Of a DNA stretch of 64,000 bases, positions 44,268 through 54,290 are shown one piece after another; position 1 is the first letter of the stretch, and the number at the start of each line of letters is the position of its first letter. The stretch lies in the NCBI RefSeq assembly GCF_019090165.1, contig NZ_JAHRIB010000056.1:26398-90397 (forward strand). Direction: 5' to 3'. The notes below the pieces were generated by a model. It was not told the origin of the DNA, made no database searches, and saw nothing but the letters and a program-made list of their open reading frames with translations. Origin of the DNA: Streptomyces sp. BV286 (GTDB lineage: Bacteria > Actinomycetota > Actinomycetes > Streptomycetales > Streptomycetaceae). A program made the position numbers and the translations under genes.

Positions 44268-45458
44268 GTGAGACGTATGACGGCGCGACCCGGGAACGCC
44301 CATCAGGCGCGGCTGCTCAGGCTGCTGCGCGACGGCGGCCCCAACTCGCGGGCGCAGCTGGGGGATCAGGTCGATCTCTCCCGGTCGAAGCTGGCCGTGG
44401 AGGTCGAGCGACTCCTGGAGACCGGCCTCGTGGTGGCCGACGGACTCGCCGCCTCCCGCGGTGGCCGCCGGTCCCACAACATCCGGCTCGCTCCCGCGCT
44501 GCGCTTCCTGGGCGTCGACATCGGGGCCACCTCGATAGACGTCGCCGTCACCAACGCGGAGCTGGAGGTGCTGGGACACATCAACCAGCCCATGGACGTA
44601 CGCGAGGGCCCGGTCGCGGTCTTCGAGCAAGTCCTGTCCATGGCTGCGAAGTTGAAGGCATCGGGGCTCGCGGAGGGGTTCGACGGCGCCGGCATCGGCG
44701 TCCCCGGACCGGTCCGCTTCCCCGAGGGCGTCCCGGTCGCCCCGCCGATCATGCCGGGCTGGGACGGGTTCCCGGTGCGCGAGGCCCTCAGTCAGGACCT
44801 CGGCTGCCCCGTCATGGTCGACAACGACGTGAACCTGATGGCGATGGGGGAGCAGCACGCGGGCGTGGCCCGCTCCGTGGGCGACTTCCTCTGCGTCAAG
44901 ATCGGCACCGGCATCGGCTGCGGGATCGTCGTCGGCGGTGAGGTCTACCGCGGTACCACGGGCAGCGCGGGCGACATCGGCCACATCCAGGCCGTGCCGG
45001 ACGGCCGCCCGTGCGCGTGCGGCAACCGGGGCTGCCTGGAGGCCCACTTCAGCGGCGCCGCGCTCGCGCGCGACGCCACGGAGGCCGCCCAGCAGGGGCT
45101 GTCCCAGGAACTCGCGGCACGACTGGAGGCGGCGGGCGCCCTGAGCGCCGTCGACGTCGCCGCCGCTGCCGCCGCGGGTGACGCCACCGCGCTCGATCTG
45201 ATCCGCGAGGGCGGCAACCGCACCGGCCAGGTCATCGCCGGACTCGTCAGCTTCTTCAATCCGGGCCTGGTGGTGATCGGCGGCGGTGTGACCGGGCTCG
45301 GCCACACCCTGCTCGCAGCGATCCGCACCCAGGTCTACCGCCAGTCGCTCCCTCTCGCGACCGGCAATCTGCCCATCGTGCTGGGCGAGTTGGGTCCCAC
45401 CGCCGGAGTCATCGGCGCGGCCCGGCTCATCAGCGACCACCTGTTCTCACCCGCGTAA
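44268..45458 (+). CDS. ROK-family transcriptional regulator
   Basis: A 396-residue repressor. Residues 1-75 are a winged helix (NAHQARLLRLLRDGGPNSRA, QLGDQVDLSRSKLAVEVERL). The rest is an actin-like ROK domain: FLGVDIGATSIDVAVTNAEL (ATP/phosphate loop), GAGIGVPGPVRFPEG, VMVDNDVNLMAMGEQ (catalytic-type Asp), TGSAGDIGHIQ (Glu of the kinase-type E-x-G-H replaced by Asp) and the zinc motif CACGNRGCLEA. GTG start after GGGGAGGGG. It precedes the ABC sugar importer and is its likely regulator, with a sugar as inducer. Confidence 0.93.
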   Translation: MRRMTARPGNAHQARLLRLLRDGGPNSRAQLGDQVDLSRSKLAVEVERLLETGLVVADGLAASRGGRRSHNIRLAPALRFLGVDIGATSIDVAVTNAELEVLGHINQPMDVREGPVAVFEQVLSMAAKLKASGLAEGFDGAGIGVPGPVRFPEGVPVAPPIMPGWDGFPVREALSQDLGCPVMVDNDVNLMAMGEQHAGVARSVGDFLCVKIGTGIGCGIVVGGEVYRGTTGSAGDIGHIQAVPDGRPCACGNRGCLEAHFSGAALARDATEAAQQGLSQELAARLEAAGALSAVDVAAAAAAGDATALDLIREGGNRTGQVIAGLVSFFNPGLVVIGGGVTGLGHTLLAAIRTQVYRQSLPLATGNLPIVLGELGPTAGVIGAARLISDHLFSPA

Positions 45459-45499
45459 CGCCTGATCGCAGAGCCGCAAGAACGCCACTGCTCCCAGAA

Positions 45500-45535
45500 C
45501 TGCCGCAACCGCACGATCTTCAGCCGTTGCAGCAG
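45500..45535. promoter_or_regulatory. Inverted repeat upstream of the ABC sugar importer
   Basis: CTGCCGCAAC (45500-45509) and GTTGCAGCAG (45526-45535) match at 9 of 10 positions across a 16-nt spacer, 115 bp before the ATPase start. The arms differ from the repeat at 44158. Candidate operator or leader hairpin; function unknown. Confidence 0.45.
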
Positions 45536-45649
45536 CACCGCTTCCACAGTCGCCACAGCAGCACCACACCTCCGACGACACACCCTGCTCCGCCCTGCCT
45601 CACTCCGCCCTGCCCTGAGACCGGCCTGTACCCGCCGAGGGGAACCGTC

Positions 45650-47167
45650 ATGGCACCAGAACCACCCCTTCTCACGATGTCCGGCATCACCAAGTCGTTC
45701 CCCGGTGTCCGGGCCCTCGACGGCGTCGACCTCGACGTCCAGCCCGGTGAGGTGCACTGCCTGCTCGGCCAGAACGGCGCGGGAAAGTCCACGCTCATCA
45801 AGATCCTGGCCGGCGCCCACCAGCCGGACGACGGCACGATCGGCTGGCGCGGCCAACAGGTCACGCTCCGCTCGCCCATCGCCGCCATGCGCCTCGGCAT
45901 CGCCACCATCTACCAGGAACTCGACCTGGTGGAGGGCCTGTCGGTGGCCGAGAACGTCTACCTCGGCCATGAACCCACGTCCGCCGGATTCGTCGTACGC
46001 GGCAAACACGCGCGAGCGTCAACAGCCGCTCTCCTCAAGCGACTCGGGCACCCGGAGATCGACCCGGCCCGACTCGTGGGAGAACTGTCCGCCGCCCACC
46101 AGCAGATCGTCTCCATGGCCCGGGCGCTCTCCCACGACGTACGTCTCATCGTGATGGACGAACCGTCCGCGGCCCTCGACCCGGACGAGGTCGACAACCT
46201 CTTCCGCATCGTCGGGGACCTCACCGCCGAGGGCGTCGCCGTCGTCTACATCTCGCACCGCCTGGAGGAGATACGCCGCATCGGCGACCGGGTCACGGTG
46301 CTCAAGGACGGTCGCGCGGTGGCCGGCGGTCTGCCCGCGAAGTCGACACCGACCCGCGAGGTCGTCGCGCTGATGACGGGACGGAACGTCGAGTACGTCT
46401 TCCCGGACCGGCCCACGCACCGGACACTGCCCGACCCGGTGCTCGAGGTCCAAGGCCTCGCCCGCGAGGGCGAGTTCGAGTCGCTCGACCTCACGCTGCG
46501 CCCCGGCGAGATCGTGGGCCTCGCGGGACTCGTCGGCTCCGGCCGCTCCGAGATCCTGGAGACCATCTACGGCGCCCGCAAACCGACCACCGGTCACATA
46601 CGGGTCGACGGACGGCAGTTGAAGCCCGGCAGCGTCCGGGCCGCCGTCCGCGCCGGACTCGGTCTCGCCCCCGAGGAACGCAAGGCGCAGGCCCTGCTGA
46701 TGCTCGAGTCCGTCACCCGGAACGTGTCCGTCTCCTCCATGTCCCGCTTCTCCCGCGGAGGCTGGCTGGACCGGACCGCCGAACGGGACGCGGCGCGCAA
46801 GGCGACCCGCGAGCTCTCGCTGCGCCCCGACAACCCGTCCGCCCCCGTCCGCACCCTCTCCGGCGGCAACCAGCAGAAGGCGGTCCTCGCCCGCTGGCTG
46901 CTGCGCGGCTGCCGGGTGCTGCTGCTCGACGAACCGACCCGCGGCGTCGACGTCGGCGCCCGCGCCGAGCTGTACGCCGTCATCCGCCGCCTCGCCGACG
47001 AAGGCCTGGCCGTGCTCATGGTCTCCAGCGAAGTACCCGAGGTCCTCGGCCTCGCCGACCGCGTCCTGGTGCTCCGCGAGGGCCGGGTCGTCCACACGGC
47101 ACCCGCCCGGGAGCTCGACGAACACCGCGTACTCGACCTCGTCATGGAAGGAAGCCCGGCGTCATGA
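45650..47167 (+). CDS. Sugar ABC importer ATPase with two ATPase domains (RbsA/MglA-like)
   Basis: A 505-residue duplicated ATPase. N-terminal domain: Walker A GQNGAGKST, signature ELSAAHQQIVSMARAL, Walker B LIVMDEPSAAL, switch YISHRLEEI. C-terminal domain: degenerate Walker A GLVGSGRSE, signature TLSGGNQQKAVLARWL, Walker B LLLDEPTRGVDVG. This pattern defines the CUT2 class, which imports monosaccharides and cyclitols. GAGGGGAAC before the ATG. The permease start overlaps its stop by 4 nt. Confidence 0.95.
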   Translation: MAPEPPLLTMSGITKSFPGVRALDGVDLDVQPGEVHCLLGQNGAGKSTLIKILAGAHQPDDGTIGWRGQQVTLRSPIAAMRLGIATIYQELDLVEGLSVAENVYLGHEPTSAGFVVRGKHARASTAALLKRLGHPEIDPARLVGELSAAHQQIVSMARALSHDVRLIVMDEPSAALDPDEVDNLFRIVGDLTAEGVAVVYISHRLEEIRRIGDRVTVLKDGRAVAGGLPAKSTPTREVVALMTGRNVEYVFPDRPTHRTLPDPVLEVQGLAREGEFESLDLTLRPGEIVGLAGLVGSGRSEILETIYGARKPTTGHIRVDGRQLKPGSVRAAVRAGLGLAPEERKAQALLMLESVTRNVSVSSMSRFSRGGWLDRTAERDAARKATRELSLRPDNPSAPVRTLSGGNQQKAVLARWLLRGCRVLLLDEPTRGVDVGARAELYAVIRRLADEGLAVLMVSSEVPEVLGLADRVLVLREGRVVHTAPARELDEHRVLDLVMEGSPAS

Positions 47168-48183
47168 CGCAGCCCGTGTCCCCGCCCCGGGACGAAATCC
47201 CGAAGCTCGCACCACAGGTGGAACCCAGTCCGTGGCGGGCGGTCGTGGCCCGTGCCGACGTCCGTACCCTCTCGTTGCTGGGTGTGCTCGCCGCCCTGAT
47301 CCTCATCGGAGGCATCACCAAGCCCGACGAGTTCCTCGACACCCGCAACCTCCAACTCGTCCTCACCCAGGCCTCGGTGATCGGTGTCGTCACGGTCGGC
47401 ATGACCTTCGTCATCATCTCCGGCGGCATCGATCTGTCCGTCGGCGCCATCGTCGCCCTCGCCTCGGTGTGGGCGACGACCGTCGCCACCCAGGACTTCG
47501 GCTTCGCCGGCATCTTCTTCACGGCGGTGATCGTCGGCGTCGGCTGCGGCCTCGTCAACGGGGTACTGATCGCGTACGGCACCATGGTGCCGTTCATCGC
47601 GACACTCGCCATGCTCGCCTCGGCCCGGGGCCTCGCCCTCCAGATCACCGACGGCAACACCCAGGTCGTCACCGTCGACGGCATCCTCGACCTCGGCGAG
47701 CGCGACTCCTACGTCCTCGGGGTCCCGCCGCTCGTGATGGTGTTCGCGGTCGTGACGATCATCGGCTGGCTCGTGCTCAACCGCACCACCTTCGGCCGGC
47801 GCACGGTCGCCGTCGGCGGCAACGCGGAGGCGGCGCGCCTCGCCGGTATCGACGTACGCCGCCAGCGCCTCTACCTCTACCTGCTCTCCGGGCTGTGCTG
47901 CGGCATCGCTGCCTTCCTGCTGATCATCCTGTCGGGTTCGGGCCAGAACACCAACGGCAACCTCTACGAACTCGACGCCATCGCCGCCGCGATCATCGGC
48001 GGCACCCTGCTCACCGGGGGGCGCGGCACCATCGTCGGCTCGGTGCTCGGAGTCCTGATCTTCACCACGATCACCAACATCTTCGCCCTGAACAACCTGC
48101 AGAGCGACGTCCAGCAGATCGCCAAGGGCGCGATCATCGTCGCCGCCGTGCTCGTCCAGCGCCGTACCGCCAGCACGACCTGA
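47164..48183 (+). CDS. Sugar ABC importer permease (RbsC-like)
   Basis: A 339-residue membrane subunit with eight to ten helices and the CUT2 permease motifs: LTQASVIGVVTVGMTFVIIS, GGIDLSVGAIVALASVWATT, NGVLIAYGTMVPFIATLAML, and AVGGNAEAARLAGIDVRRQR, the cytoplasmic loop that contacts the ATPase. ATG is coupled to the ATPase stop (ATGA). Confidence 0.95.
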   Translation: MTQPVSPPRDEIPKLAPQVEPSPWRAVVARADVRTLSLLGVLAALILIGGITKPDEFLDTRNLQLVLTQASVIGVVTVGMTFVIISGGIDLSVGAIVALASVWATTVATQDFGFAGIFFTAVIVGVGCGLVNGVLIAYGTMVPFIATLAMLASARGLALQITDGNTQVVTVDGILDLGERDSYVLGVPPLVMVFAVVTIIGWLVLNRTTFGRRTVAVGGNAEAARLAGIDVRRQRLYLYLLSGLCCGIAAFLLIILSGSGQNTNGNLYELDAIAAAIIGGTLLTGGRGTIVGSVLGVLIFTTITNIFALNNLQSDVQQIAKGAIIVAAVLVQRRTASTT

Positions 48184-48200
48184 GGAAAGGGTTCACCGCC

Positions 48201-49238
48201 ATGCCAGAGATCACGAGCCGCAGAGGATTGCTCTTCGGCACCGCCGCCGTCTCGGCCGGTGTCCTCCTCGCCGGTTGCACCAGCAACGAATCCGGCGACG
48301 AGCCGGCCTCCAACGACCAGCCCGCCGCCGACGACAAGCCCGGCAAGCAGGTCACCATCGGCTTCGCGGGCCCGCAGGCCGACCACGGCTGGCTCAACGC
48401 GATCAACGACAACGCCAAGAGCCGCGCCAAGAAGTACGAGGACGTGACGCTGGAGATCACGGAGGGCTCCAACGACACCGCCGCCCAGATCGGCCAGATC
48501 GAGACACTGATCAACAAGAAGGTCGACGTCCTGGTGGTGCTGCCCGCCGACGGCAAGGCCCTCACCCAGGTCGGCCTCCAGGCCATGCGGGCGAACATCC
48601 CCGTGGTCAACCTCGACCGCATCTTCAACTCCCCGCAGGCGTACCGCTGCTGGATAGGCGGCGACAACTACGGCATGGGCCTCAACGCCGGTCACTACAT
48701 CGGCGAGAAGCTCAAGGACAAGAAGAACGCCCGGGTCATCGAACTGGCCGGCCTCGACAACCTGGAACTCACCAAGCAGCGCACACAGGGCTTCGACGCG
48801 GCCCTCAAGAACTACCCGAACATCAAGAAGGTCGCCCGCCAGGCCGCCGAGTTCACCGTCGAGTCGGGACAGGCCAAGATGTCCCAACTCCTCCAGGCCC
48901 AGTCGAAGTTCGACGCCCTGTGGAACCACGACGACGACCAGGGAGTCGGCGCCCTGCGCGCCATCGAGCAGGCCGGACGTGACGACTTCCTGATGGTCGG
49001 TGGAGCGGGCGCCCTGTCCGCCATGCAGGCCATCGAGTCGGACAACAGCGTCCTCAAGGCCACGGTCCTCTACCCGCCCACGATGGCCGCCTCCGCGATC
49101 GACCTGGCCCGCGCGCTCGGCCAGAGCAAGGGAATCGGCGGCCTCGCGGAGTTCGAGATCCCCTCGTCCCTGACGCTCTACTCGGCCGTCGTGGACAAGG
49201 AGAACGTCAAGACGTACCTGCCCACCGGCTTCAAGTAG
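48201..49238 (+). CDS. Sugar-binding lipoprotein of the CUT2 importer
   Basis: A 345-residue binding protein. The N-terminus SRRGLLFGTAAVSAGVLLAGC combines a twin-arginine motif with a lipobox. The mature part is a type I periplasmic-binding fold: IGFAGPQADHGWLNAINDNA, VDVLVVLPADGKALTQVGLQ, IPVVNLDRIF, NYGMGLNAGHYIGEKL, ALWNHDDDQGVGALRAIEQA. The Asp/Arg/Asn ligand pattern is that of pentose, hexose or inositol binders. GAGGAAAGGG precedes the ATG. A hairpin follows at 49258. Confidence 0.93.
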   Translation: MPEITSRRGLLFGTAAVSAGVLLAGCTSNESGDEPASNDQPAADDKPGKQVTIGFAGPQADHGWLNAINDNAKSRAKKYEDVTLEITEGSNDTAAQIGQIETLINKKVDVLVVLPADGKALTQVGLQAMRANIPVVNLDRIFNSPQAYRCWIGGDNYGMGLNAGHYIGEKLKDKKNARVIELAGLDNLELTKQRTQGFDAALKNYPNIKKVARQAAEFTVESGQAKMSQLLQAQSKFDALWNHDDDQGVGALRAIEQAGRDDFLMVGGAGALSAMQAIESDNSVLKATVLYPPTMAASAIDLARALGQSKGIGGLAEFEIPSSLTLYSAVVDKENVKTYLPTGFK

Positions 49239-49257
49239 GCCGTGCCTGCTCTTTCGA

Positions 49258-49280
49258 GGGCGCCCGACAGGGGCGCCCTT
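49258..49280. terminator. Hairpin between importer and catabolic genes
   Basis: AGGGCGCCC (49258-49266) and GGGCGCCCT (49272-49280), followed by TT only. Lying inside an apparent operon, it may be a weak terminator or processing site that lowers expression of the genes after the binding protein. Confidence 0.55.
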
Positions 49281-49390
49281 CAGGGGCGCGGGCAACCGCG
49301 CGGCCGGCCACGACGGACCCGCAGTGTCCGGACCGCCGGAACCCGGCAGAGCGCCCCCCACCGCGCCACGACGACGAGGAGGACTCCCCG

Positions 49391-50623
49391 ATGGGACAGC
49401 CGCAGCAGCCCGACGAGGAACAGGCCGGGGCACAGGCCGGGACGGCGGCCGCACGGCCCCCGCTCGGCGTGGGCATGGTCGGATACGCGTTCATGGGCGC
49501 CGCCCACTCCCAGGGGTGGCGCACCGCGGGCCGCGTCTTCGACCTGCCGCTCCGGCCCGTCCTCGCCGCGGTCTGCGGCCGTGACGCAGGGTCCGTACGG
49601 GCGGCGGCCGACCGGCTCGGCTGGGCGGCCGCGGAGACCGACTGGCGGGCCCTGATCGCCCGCGACGACGTCGACCTCGTCGACGTCTGCACACCGGGCG
49701 ACAGCCACGCCGAGATCGCCATCGCCGCGCTGGCCGCCGGGAAGCACGTGCTGTGCGAGAAGCCCCTCGCCAACACGGTCGAGGAGGCCGAGGCGATGAC
49801 CGAGGCCGCCGAAGCGGCCGCCGCACGCGGTCAGGTGGCGATGGTCGGCTTCAACTACCGCCGGCTGCCCGCCGCTTCGCTCGCCAGGAACATGGTCGCC
49901 GAGGGCCGGCTCGGCGCCCTGCGGCACGTACGGGTGACGTACCTTCAGGACTGGCTGGTGGACCGGGAGTTCCCGCTGACCTGGCGGCTGCGCAAGGAGA
50001 CGGCGGGGTCCGGGGCGCTCGGCGACCTGGGCGCGCACATCGTCGACCTCGCCCAGTACCTGGCGGGCGAGCCGGTGGTCGGGGTGTCGGCCCTCACCGA
50101 GACGTTCGTACGGGAGAGGCCGGTGCTCGCCGGAGCGTCCAGCGGCCTCTCGGCCTCCGGCGGCGGCGGACTCGGAGCCGTCACGGTCGACGACGCCGCC
50201 CTGTTCACCGGCCGGTTCGCCTCGGGTGCCCTCGCCTCCTTCGAGGCGACCCGGTTCGCGACCGGCCGCAAGAACTCCCTGCGCATCGAACTCAACGGCG
50301 AGAAGGGCTCGTTGGCCTTCGACCTGGAGCGCCTCAACGAACTCCACTACCACGACGGCACCGAACCCGGCACCCACGCCGGCTTCCGCCGCATCCTCGT
50401 CACCGAACCCGACCACCCCTACCTGGAGGCCTGGTGGCCACCGGGCCACGGCCTCGGCTACGAGCACACCTTCGTGCACCAGGCCCGCGACCTGGTCCAC
50501 GCGATCGCGCAGGGCGGGCAGCCGCTGCCCTCCTTCGCCGACGGGCTGCAGGTGCAGCGCGTCCTCGCCGCGGTCGAGGAGAGCGCCGAGAAGAACTCCG
50601 TCTTCACCCCCACAGCGAGCTGA
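49391..50623 (+). CDS. Gfo/Idh/MocA-family sugar dehydrogenase
   Basis: A 410-residue NAD(P)-dependent oxidoreductase. VGMVGYAFMGAAHSQGWR is the nucleotide loop in the form (G-Y-A-F-M-G) common to 3-dehydro-sugar and inositol dehydrogenases. LVDVCTPGDSHAEIAIAALA, GKHVLCEKPLAN (catalytic Lys), and GDLGAHIVDLAQYL (Asp/His of the second catalytic motif) follow. GAGGAGG before the ATG. With the downstream isomerase and the DUF1080 protein it fits oxidation or reduction at C3 of a glycoside. Confidence 0.92.
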   Translation: MGQPQQPDEEQAGAQAGTAAARPPLGVGMVGYAFMGAAHSQGWRTAGRVFDLPLRPVLAAVCGRDAGSVRAAADRLGWAAAETDWRALIARDDVDLVDVCTPGDSHAEIAIAALAAGKHVLCEKPLANTVEEAEAMTEAAEAAAARGQVAMVGFNYRRLPAASLARNMVAEGRLGALRHVRVTYLQDWLVDREFPLTWRLRKETAGSGALGDLGAHIVDLAQYLAGEPVVGVSALTETFVRERPVLAGASSGLSASGGGGLGAVTVDDAALFTGRFASGALASFEATRFATGRKNSLRIELNGEKGSLAFDLERLNELHYHDGTEPGTHAGFRRILVTEPDHPYLEAWWPPGHGLGYEHTFVHQARDLVHAIAQGGQPLPSFADGLQVQRVLAAVEESAEKNSVFTPTAS

Positions 50624-50638
50624 GGAAGGCCAGTCCCC

Positions 50639-51643
50639 ATGCCGCGTACCTTCACGCTTTTCACCGGCCAGTGGGCCGACCTGCCGCTCGAAGAGGTCTG
50701 CCGGCTCGCCCGCGACTTCGGCTACGACGGACTCGAACTCGCCTGCTGGGGCGATCACTTCGAGGTCGACAAGGCTCTCGCGGACCCCACGTACCTGGAC
50801 TCCCGGCGGGAACTGCTCGACAAGTACGGACTCAAGTGCTGGGCCATCTCCAACCACCTGGTCGGCCAGGCCGTCTGCGACGCCATCATCGACGAACGCC
50901 ACCAGGCGATCCTCCCCGCCCGTATCTGGGGCGACGGCGAGGCCGAGGGCGTACGGCAGCGGGCGGCGGCCGAGATCGCCGACACCGCTCGGGCCGCGGC
51001 CGCCTTCGGTGTCGACACCGTCATCGGCTTCACCGGGTCCGCGATCTGGCACCTGGTCGCGATGTTCCCGCCCGCCCCCGAGTCGATGATCGAGCGCGGC
51101 TACGACGACTTCGCCATGCGCTGGAATCCCATCCTCGACGTCTTCGACACCGAGGGCGTGCGGTTCGCCCACGAGGTCCACCCCAGCGAGATCGCGTACG
51201 ACTACTGGACAACCCAGCGCGCCCTGGAGGCGGTCGGCCACCGGCCCGCCTTCGGGCTGAACTTCGACCCCTCGCACTTCGTCTGGCAGGACCTCGACCC
51301 CGTCGGCTTCCTGTGGGACTTCCGCGACCGGATCTACCACGTCGACTGCAAGGAGGCGCGCAAGCGCCTCGACGGCCGCAACGGCCGCCTCGGCTCGCAC
51401 CTTCCGTGGGGCGACCCCCGCCGCGGCTGGGACTTCGTGTCCGCGGGCCACGGCGACGTCCCCTGGGAAGACGTGTTCCGGATGCTGCGCTCCATCGACT
51501 ACCAGGGACCGATCTCGGTCGAGTGGGAGGACGCGGGCATGGACCGGCTCCAGGGCGCACCCGAGGCACTCACCCGGCTGAAGGCCTTCGACTTCGAACC
51601 GCCGACGGCCTCCTTCGACGCGGCGTTCGGCGGCAACGACTGA
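50639..51643 (+). CDS. Sugar phosphate isomerase/epimerase family TIM barrel
   Basis: A 334-residue xylose-isomerase-like barrel: [97 protein letters not shown] and [13 protein letters not shown]. Glu, Asp, His and Glu of these motifs form the usual divalent-metal site. It starts 13 bp after the dehydrogenase stop. Family members act on 3-keto sugars, inosose or hydroxypyruvate, so substrate is inferred from context only. Confidence 0.9.
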   Translation: MPRTFTLFTGQWADLPLEEVCRLARDFGYDGLELACWGDHFEVDKALADPTYLDSRRELLDKYGLKCWAISNHLVGQAVCDAIIDERHQAILPARIWGDGEAEGVRQRAAAEIADTARAAAAFGVDTVIGFTGSAIWHLVAMFPPAPESMIERGYDDFAMRWNPILDVFDTEGVRFAHEVHPSEIAYDYWTTQRALEAVGHRPAFGLNFDPSHFVWQDLDPVGFLWDFRDRIYHVDCKEARKRLDGRNGRLGSHLPWGDPRRGWDFVSAGHGDVPWEDVFRMLRSIDYQGPISVEWEDAGMDRLQGAPEALTRLKAFDFEPPTASFDAAFGGND

Positions 51644-51760
51644 GGCCGTACGGCGACCACGACCCACCCCCTACCCAGGGGGATCCACCACTTCCGGGGT
51701 GACGGCGCACCCCGGCGTATCGCACCCGCATGAACCACCAGCCCCATTCTGGAGGCATCC

Positions 51761-54280
51761 GTGCACGCGAACGACCCCACCAGCACCACCAGAACCGGGA
51801 GCCACAGACGGCGCCCGGGAGTCCGACTCCGCAAGACGCTCGCCCTGCTCACCGGCGCACTTCTCGCCGGTGCCTCGCTCACCCTCGCCACGCCCCCGGC
51901 GGGCGCGGCCGTCGCCGAACCGGGGGCCGCCCCCGCCGCGCCGGCCGCCGCGGAGGACTTCCAGCAGGTCACCCTCGCCAAGGGCGAGCCCGAGGTCGGC
52001 GAGCCCATGTCGCTGGCCGTCCTGCCCGACCGCTCGGTGCTGCACACCTCGCGCGACGGCGAACTGCGCATCACCGACAGTGCGGGCAACACCAGCCTGG
52101 CGGGCAAGCTCGCCGTCTACTCGCACGACGAGGAAGGCCTGCAGGGCGTCGGCATCGACCCGGGCTTCGCCGACAACCGCTTCATCTACCTCTACTACGC
52201 CCCGCCGCTCGACACCCCGGCGGGCGACGCCCCCGAGACGGGCACCGCGGCCGACTTCGCGCCCTTCGACGGCGTCAACCGCCTCTCCCGCTTCGTCCTG
52301 AAGGCGGACGGCACCCTCGACAACGCCAGCGAGAAGAAGATCCTCGACGTCCCGGCGACCCGCGGCATCTGCTGCCATGTCGGCGGCGACATCGACTTCG
52401 ACGCGGCCGGCAACCTCTACCTGTCGACCGGCGACGACTCGAACCCGTTCCAGTCGGACGGCTACACGCCCATCGACGAGCGCGCCGACCGCAACCCGGT
52501 CTTCGACGCCCAGCGCACCTCCGGCAACACCAACGACCTGCGCGGCAAGATCCTGCGGATCAAGGTGAACGCCGACGGCTCGTACACGGTCCCCGACGGC
52601 AACCTCTTCGCACCCGGCACGGACAAGACCAAGCCCGAGATCTACGCCATGGGCTTCCGCAACCCGTTCCGGTTCAGCGTCGACAAGAAGACCGGGATCC
52701 TCTACGTCGGCGACTACGGCCCGGACGCCGGCGCCGCGGACCCCGCGCGCGGTCCCGCCGGACAGGTCGAGTTCGCCCGCGTCACCAAGCCGGGCAACTT
52801 CGGCTGGCCGTACTGCACGGGCAAGAACGACGCCTACGTGGACTACGACTTCGCGACCAAGACCTCGGGCGCGTCCTTCGACTGTGCCGCGCCCAAGAAC
52901 ACCTCGCCCAACAACACCGGCCTGACCGACCTGCCCCCGGCCGAGTCCGCCTGGATCCCCTACGACGGCGGATCCGTCCCCGAGTTCGGCAACGGCTCCG
53001 AGTCCCCTATGGGCGGCCCGGTCTACGACTACGACGCCTCCCTCGACTCCCCGGTCAAGTTCCCCGAGGCGTACGACGGGGACTTCTTCGCCGGTGAGTT
53101 CGGCCGCCGCTGGATCAAGCGGATCTCGTCGGACGACAACGGCACCGTGCAGTCCATCAACGACGTGCCGTGGTCCGGCACCCAGGTGATGGACATGGCG
53201 TTCGGCCCGGACGGCGCCCTCTACGTCCTCGACTACGGCGTCTCGTGGTTCGGCGGCGACGAGAACTCCGCGCTGTACCGCATCGAGAACGCGACCGACG
53301 GCCACTCGCCGGTGGCGCAGGCCGCGGCCGACCGCACGTCGGGCCAGGCGAGGCTGAGGGTCAAGTTCTCCTCCGCCGGCACGACCGACGCCGACGGCGA
53401 CGCCCTCACGTACAGCTGGGACTTCGGCGACGGCGGCACGTCCACAGCGGCGAACCCCACGTACACGTACAAGAAGAACGGCACCTACACGGCGACGCTG
53501 ACCGCGAAGGACGCCTCGGGGCGGACCGGAAGCGCGAGCGTACGGATCGTGGTCGGCAACACCGCGCCCAAGGTCACGCTCCAACTCCCCGAAGACGGGC
53601 AGATGTTCGGCTTCGGTGACGCCGTGCCCTTCAAGGTGAAGGTGACCGACCCGGAGGACGGCAGGTCGATCGACTGCGCCAAGGTGAAGGTCACCTTCGT
53701 CCTCGGCCACGACAGCCACGGCCACCCGGTGACGTCGGCGAACGGCTGCTCCGGCGCCATCCAGACCAGCGCCGACGGCGGCCACGACGAGGACGCGAAC
53801 ATCTTCGGTGTCTTCGACGCGGAGTACACCGACGGCGGAGGCGGCGGCCAGGAGGCGCTCACCACCCACGACCAGAACGTCGTCCAGCCCCGGCACCGCC
53901 AGGCCGAGCACTACGGCAAGTCCGAGGGCGTCACGGTCCAGACGAAGCCCACCGCGCACGGCGGAAAGACCGTCGGCGACATCAGCAACGGTGACTGGAT
54001 CTCCTTCGAGCCGTACGTCCTGAGCAACGCCACGAAGCTCACGGCACGGATCTCCTCCGGCGGCGCGGGCGGCAAGCTGGAGGTCCGCGCGGGCTCGCCC
54101 ACCGGCCGTCTGCTCGGCACCGCGACCGTCCCGGTGACCGGCGGCTGGGAGAACTTCCAGGACGTCAGCGCCGCTCTGAGCAAGGCGCCGCGCGGGACCA
54201 CCACCCTCTATTTCGTCTTCAAGGGGAGCGGGACCGGAGCTCTGTACGACGTGGACGACTTCACCTTCACAACCCGCTGA
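51761..54280 (+). CDS. Secreted PQQ-type glucose/sorbosone dehydrogenase with PKD and carbohydrate-binding domains
   Basis: An 839-residue precursor. Signal peptide TLALLTGALLAGASLTLATP. Residues 70-520 are a six-bladed soluble-glucose-dehydrogenase propeller (DEEGLQGVGIDPGFADNRFI, CHVGGDIDFDAAGNLYLSTG with its catalytic His region, YAMGFRNPFRFSVDKKTGIL, KPGNFGWPYCTG). About 530-610 are a PKD domain (YSWDFGDGGTSTAANPTYTY). The C-terminus from about 700 is a CBM6-like jelly roll (GDWISFEPYVLSNATKLTAR). It would oxidise sugars outside the cell, passing electrons to an unknown acceptor. GTG start after TGGAGG. Confidence 0.9.
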   Translation: MHANDPTSTTRTGSHRRRPGVRLRKTLALLTGALLAGASLTLATPPAGAAVAEPGAAPAAPAAAEDFQQVTLAKGEPEVGEPMSLAVLPDRSVLHTSRDGELRITDSAGNTSLAGKLAVYSHDEEGLQGVGIDPGFADNRFIYLYYAPPLDTPAGDAPETGTAADFAPFDGVNRLSRFVLKADGTLDNASEKKILDVPATRGICCHVGGDIDFDAAGNLYLSTGDDSNPFQSDGYTPIDERADRNPVFDAQRTSGNTNDLRGKILRIKVNADGSYTVPDGNLFAPGTDKTKPEIYAMGFRNPFRFSVDKKTGILYVGDYGPDAGAADPARGPAGQVEFARVTKPGNFGWPYCTGKNDAYVDYDFATKTSGASFDCAAPKNTSPNNTGLTDLPPAESAWIPYDGGSVPEFGNGSESPMGGPVYDYDASLDSPVKFPEAYDGDFFAGEFGRRWIKRISSDDNGTVQSINDVPWSGTQVMDMAFGPDGALYVLDYGVSWFGGDENSALYRIENATDGHSPVAQAAADRTSGQARLRVKFSSAGTTDADGDALTYSWDFGDGGTSTAANPTYTYKKNGTYTATLTAKDASGRTGSASVRIVVGNTAPKVTLQLPEDGQMFGFGDAVPFKVKVTDPEDGRSIDCAKVKVTFVLGHDSHGHPVTSANGCSGAIQTSADGGHDEDANIFGVFDAEYTDGGGGGQEALTTHDQNVVQPRHRQAEHYGKSEGVTVQTKPTAHGGKTVGDISNGDWISFEPYVLSNATKLTARISSGGAGGKLEVRAGSPTGRLLGTATVPVTGGWENFQDVSAALSKAPRGTTTLYFVFKGSGTGALYDVDDFTFTTR

Positions 54281-54290
54281 GGGGGTGCGC

